Shown one piece after another: positions 63,490-64,000 of a stretch of DNA of 64,000 nucleotides. Under the pieces are notes generated by a model. That model was not told the origin of the DNA. It worked only from the letters and a program-made list of their open reading frames with translations, and did not search any database. The translations under genes and the position numbers were made by a program. The DNA comes from Acetobacteraceae bacterium (lineage in GTDB: Bacteria; Pseudomonadota; Alphaproteobacteria; Acetobacterales; Acetobacteraceae): the NCBI GenBank assembly GCA_021732665.1, contig JAKFUL010000008.1, positions 1-64,000 on the forward strand. The letters run 5' to 3'. The first letter of the stretch is position 1. Each line of letters begins with the position of its first letter.

Positions 63490-64000
63490 ATGCTGGAAAC
63501 CGCCATCATCGGCATGGGCAATTGGGGCCGCACCCTGGTCAATTCGGTGCAGGGCCGCAACGGCGCGGGCATCCGCTTCGTCGCCGGCACCACCGGCAGC
63601 CTGGACAAGGCGCGCGACTACGCGGCCCAGAAGGGTATCCGCCTGCACGCCAGCTACGCCGATGTGCTGGCCGACCCCGAGGTGCGGGCCGTGGCCCTGG
63701 CCAGCCCGCATGGCATGCATGCCGAGCAGGTGATCGCCGCCGCCGCCGCCGGCAAGCATGTCTTCGTCGAAAAACCCTTCACCCTGACCAAAGCCAGCGC
63801 CGAGGCCGCCGTCGCCGCCTGCCAGGCGGCCGGCGTGGTGATGGCGCTCGGCCACAACCGCCGCTTCCTGCCCGCGGTGGCAGAAATGCGCGCGATGCTG
63901 GCCGATGGCCGCATCGGCACGCTGCTGCATGTCGAGGGCCAGTTCTCCGGCCCCGGCGCGCTCAACTACAAGCCCGGCATGTGGCGCGCCGACCGGGCGG
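63490..64000 (+). CDS. Gfo/Idh/MocA-family NAD(P)-dependent oxidoreductase, truncated by the window edge
   Basis: The N-terminal Rossmann domain reads ETAIIGMGNWGRTLV, with ALASPHGMHAEQVIAA and the family-defining EKPFTLT segment whose Lys is catalytic. The C-terminal alpha/beta domain begins at MALGHNRRFLPAVAEM and continues beyond base 64000. About 170 residues are visible of an expected 330-390. The family oxidises or reduces sugars, inositols and related compounds. ATG 63490 follows AGGGGAG. Confidence 0.9.
   Translation, partial: MLETAIIGMGNWGRTLVNSVQGRNGAGIRFVAGTTGSLDKARDYAAQKGIRLHASYADVLADPEVRAVALASPHGMHAEQVIAAAAAGKHVFVEKPFTLTKASAEAAVAACQAAGVVMALGHNRRFLPAVAEMRAMLADGRIGTLLHVEGQFSGPGALNYKPGMWRADRA

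Overview
The window is very GC-rich bacterial DNA, gene-dense on both strands, with frequent ATGA/TGATG stop-start overlaps and GTG/TTG starts. The mix of families (Bug/TctC solute receptor, IalB, GSCFA, DUF882, Tat-type signal peptides, a gyrA-coaD-cyclophilin-cyclophilin run, and an Ala at the GyrA position where E. coli has Ser83) points to an alphaproteobacterium, most likely Acetobacteraceae (Roseomonas-like). That placement is inference; no rRNA gene is present. The only RNA gene seen is tRNA-Lys(TTT) at 57233-57308. I see no IS element, prophage or CRISPR array.

Layout. 1-220: non-coding, with a composite hairpin repeat. 221-2314: FadJ/PaaH-type bifunctional beta-oxidation enzyme. 2540-7167: tightly packed minus-strand envelope operon (L,D-transpeptidase, DUF882/M15-like, GSCFA, WcbI, IalB). 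7368-10260: small membrane protein, MATE exporter, DadA-like oxidase. 10410-16033: catabolic block (TauD-type dioxygenase, FAH-fold hydrolase, TctC receptor, Ldh2-type dehydrogenase, then an amidase). 16329-17309: lipoprotein serine protease.

17508 to about 46708 is a large exopolysaccharide locus. It holds glycosyltransferases (18952, 23287, 36458), an initiating polyprenyl-phosphate sugar-1-phosphate transferase (34852), a Wzx-like flippase (27378), three Wzy/WaaL-like membrane proteins (24377, 31327, 38261), a Wza/GumB-like exporter (37658), a Wzc-type tyrosine autokinase (41697), an outer-membrane barrel (33512), WecB and WecC nucleotide-sugar enzymes (29855, 45488), two methyltransferases and three acyltransferases. 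Together these could start, build, decorate, flip, polymerise and export a polymer that plausibly contains N-acetylmannosaminuronic acid. The genes sit in short alternating runs rather than one operon.

46911-52677: TPR protein, SDR, alpha/beta hydrolase and a sugar ABC importer (receptor plus two permeases, no ATPase here). The second composite hairpin repeat lies between the receptor and the first permease. 52758-57076: gyrA, coaD and two tandem cyclophilins, one exported and one cytosolic. 57447-59302: four unrecognised co-directional ORFs after the tRNA; one carries a Cys/His pair reminiscent of CNF1/BLF1/CheD glutamine deamidases, the most speculative but most interesting lead here. 59305-63316: an O-acylation module (small membrane protein, MBOAT, SGNH hydrolase, divergent DUF459-like SGNH protein). 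63490 to the edge: a truncated Gfo/Idh/MocA oxidoreductase.
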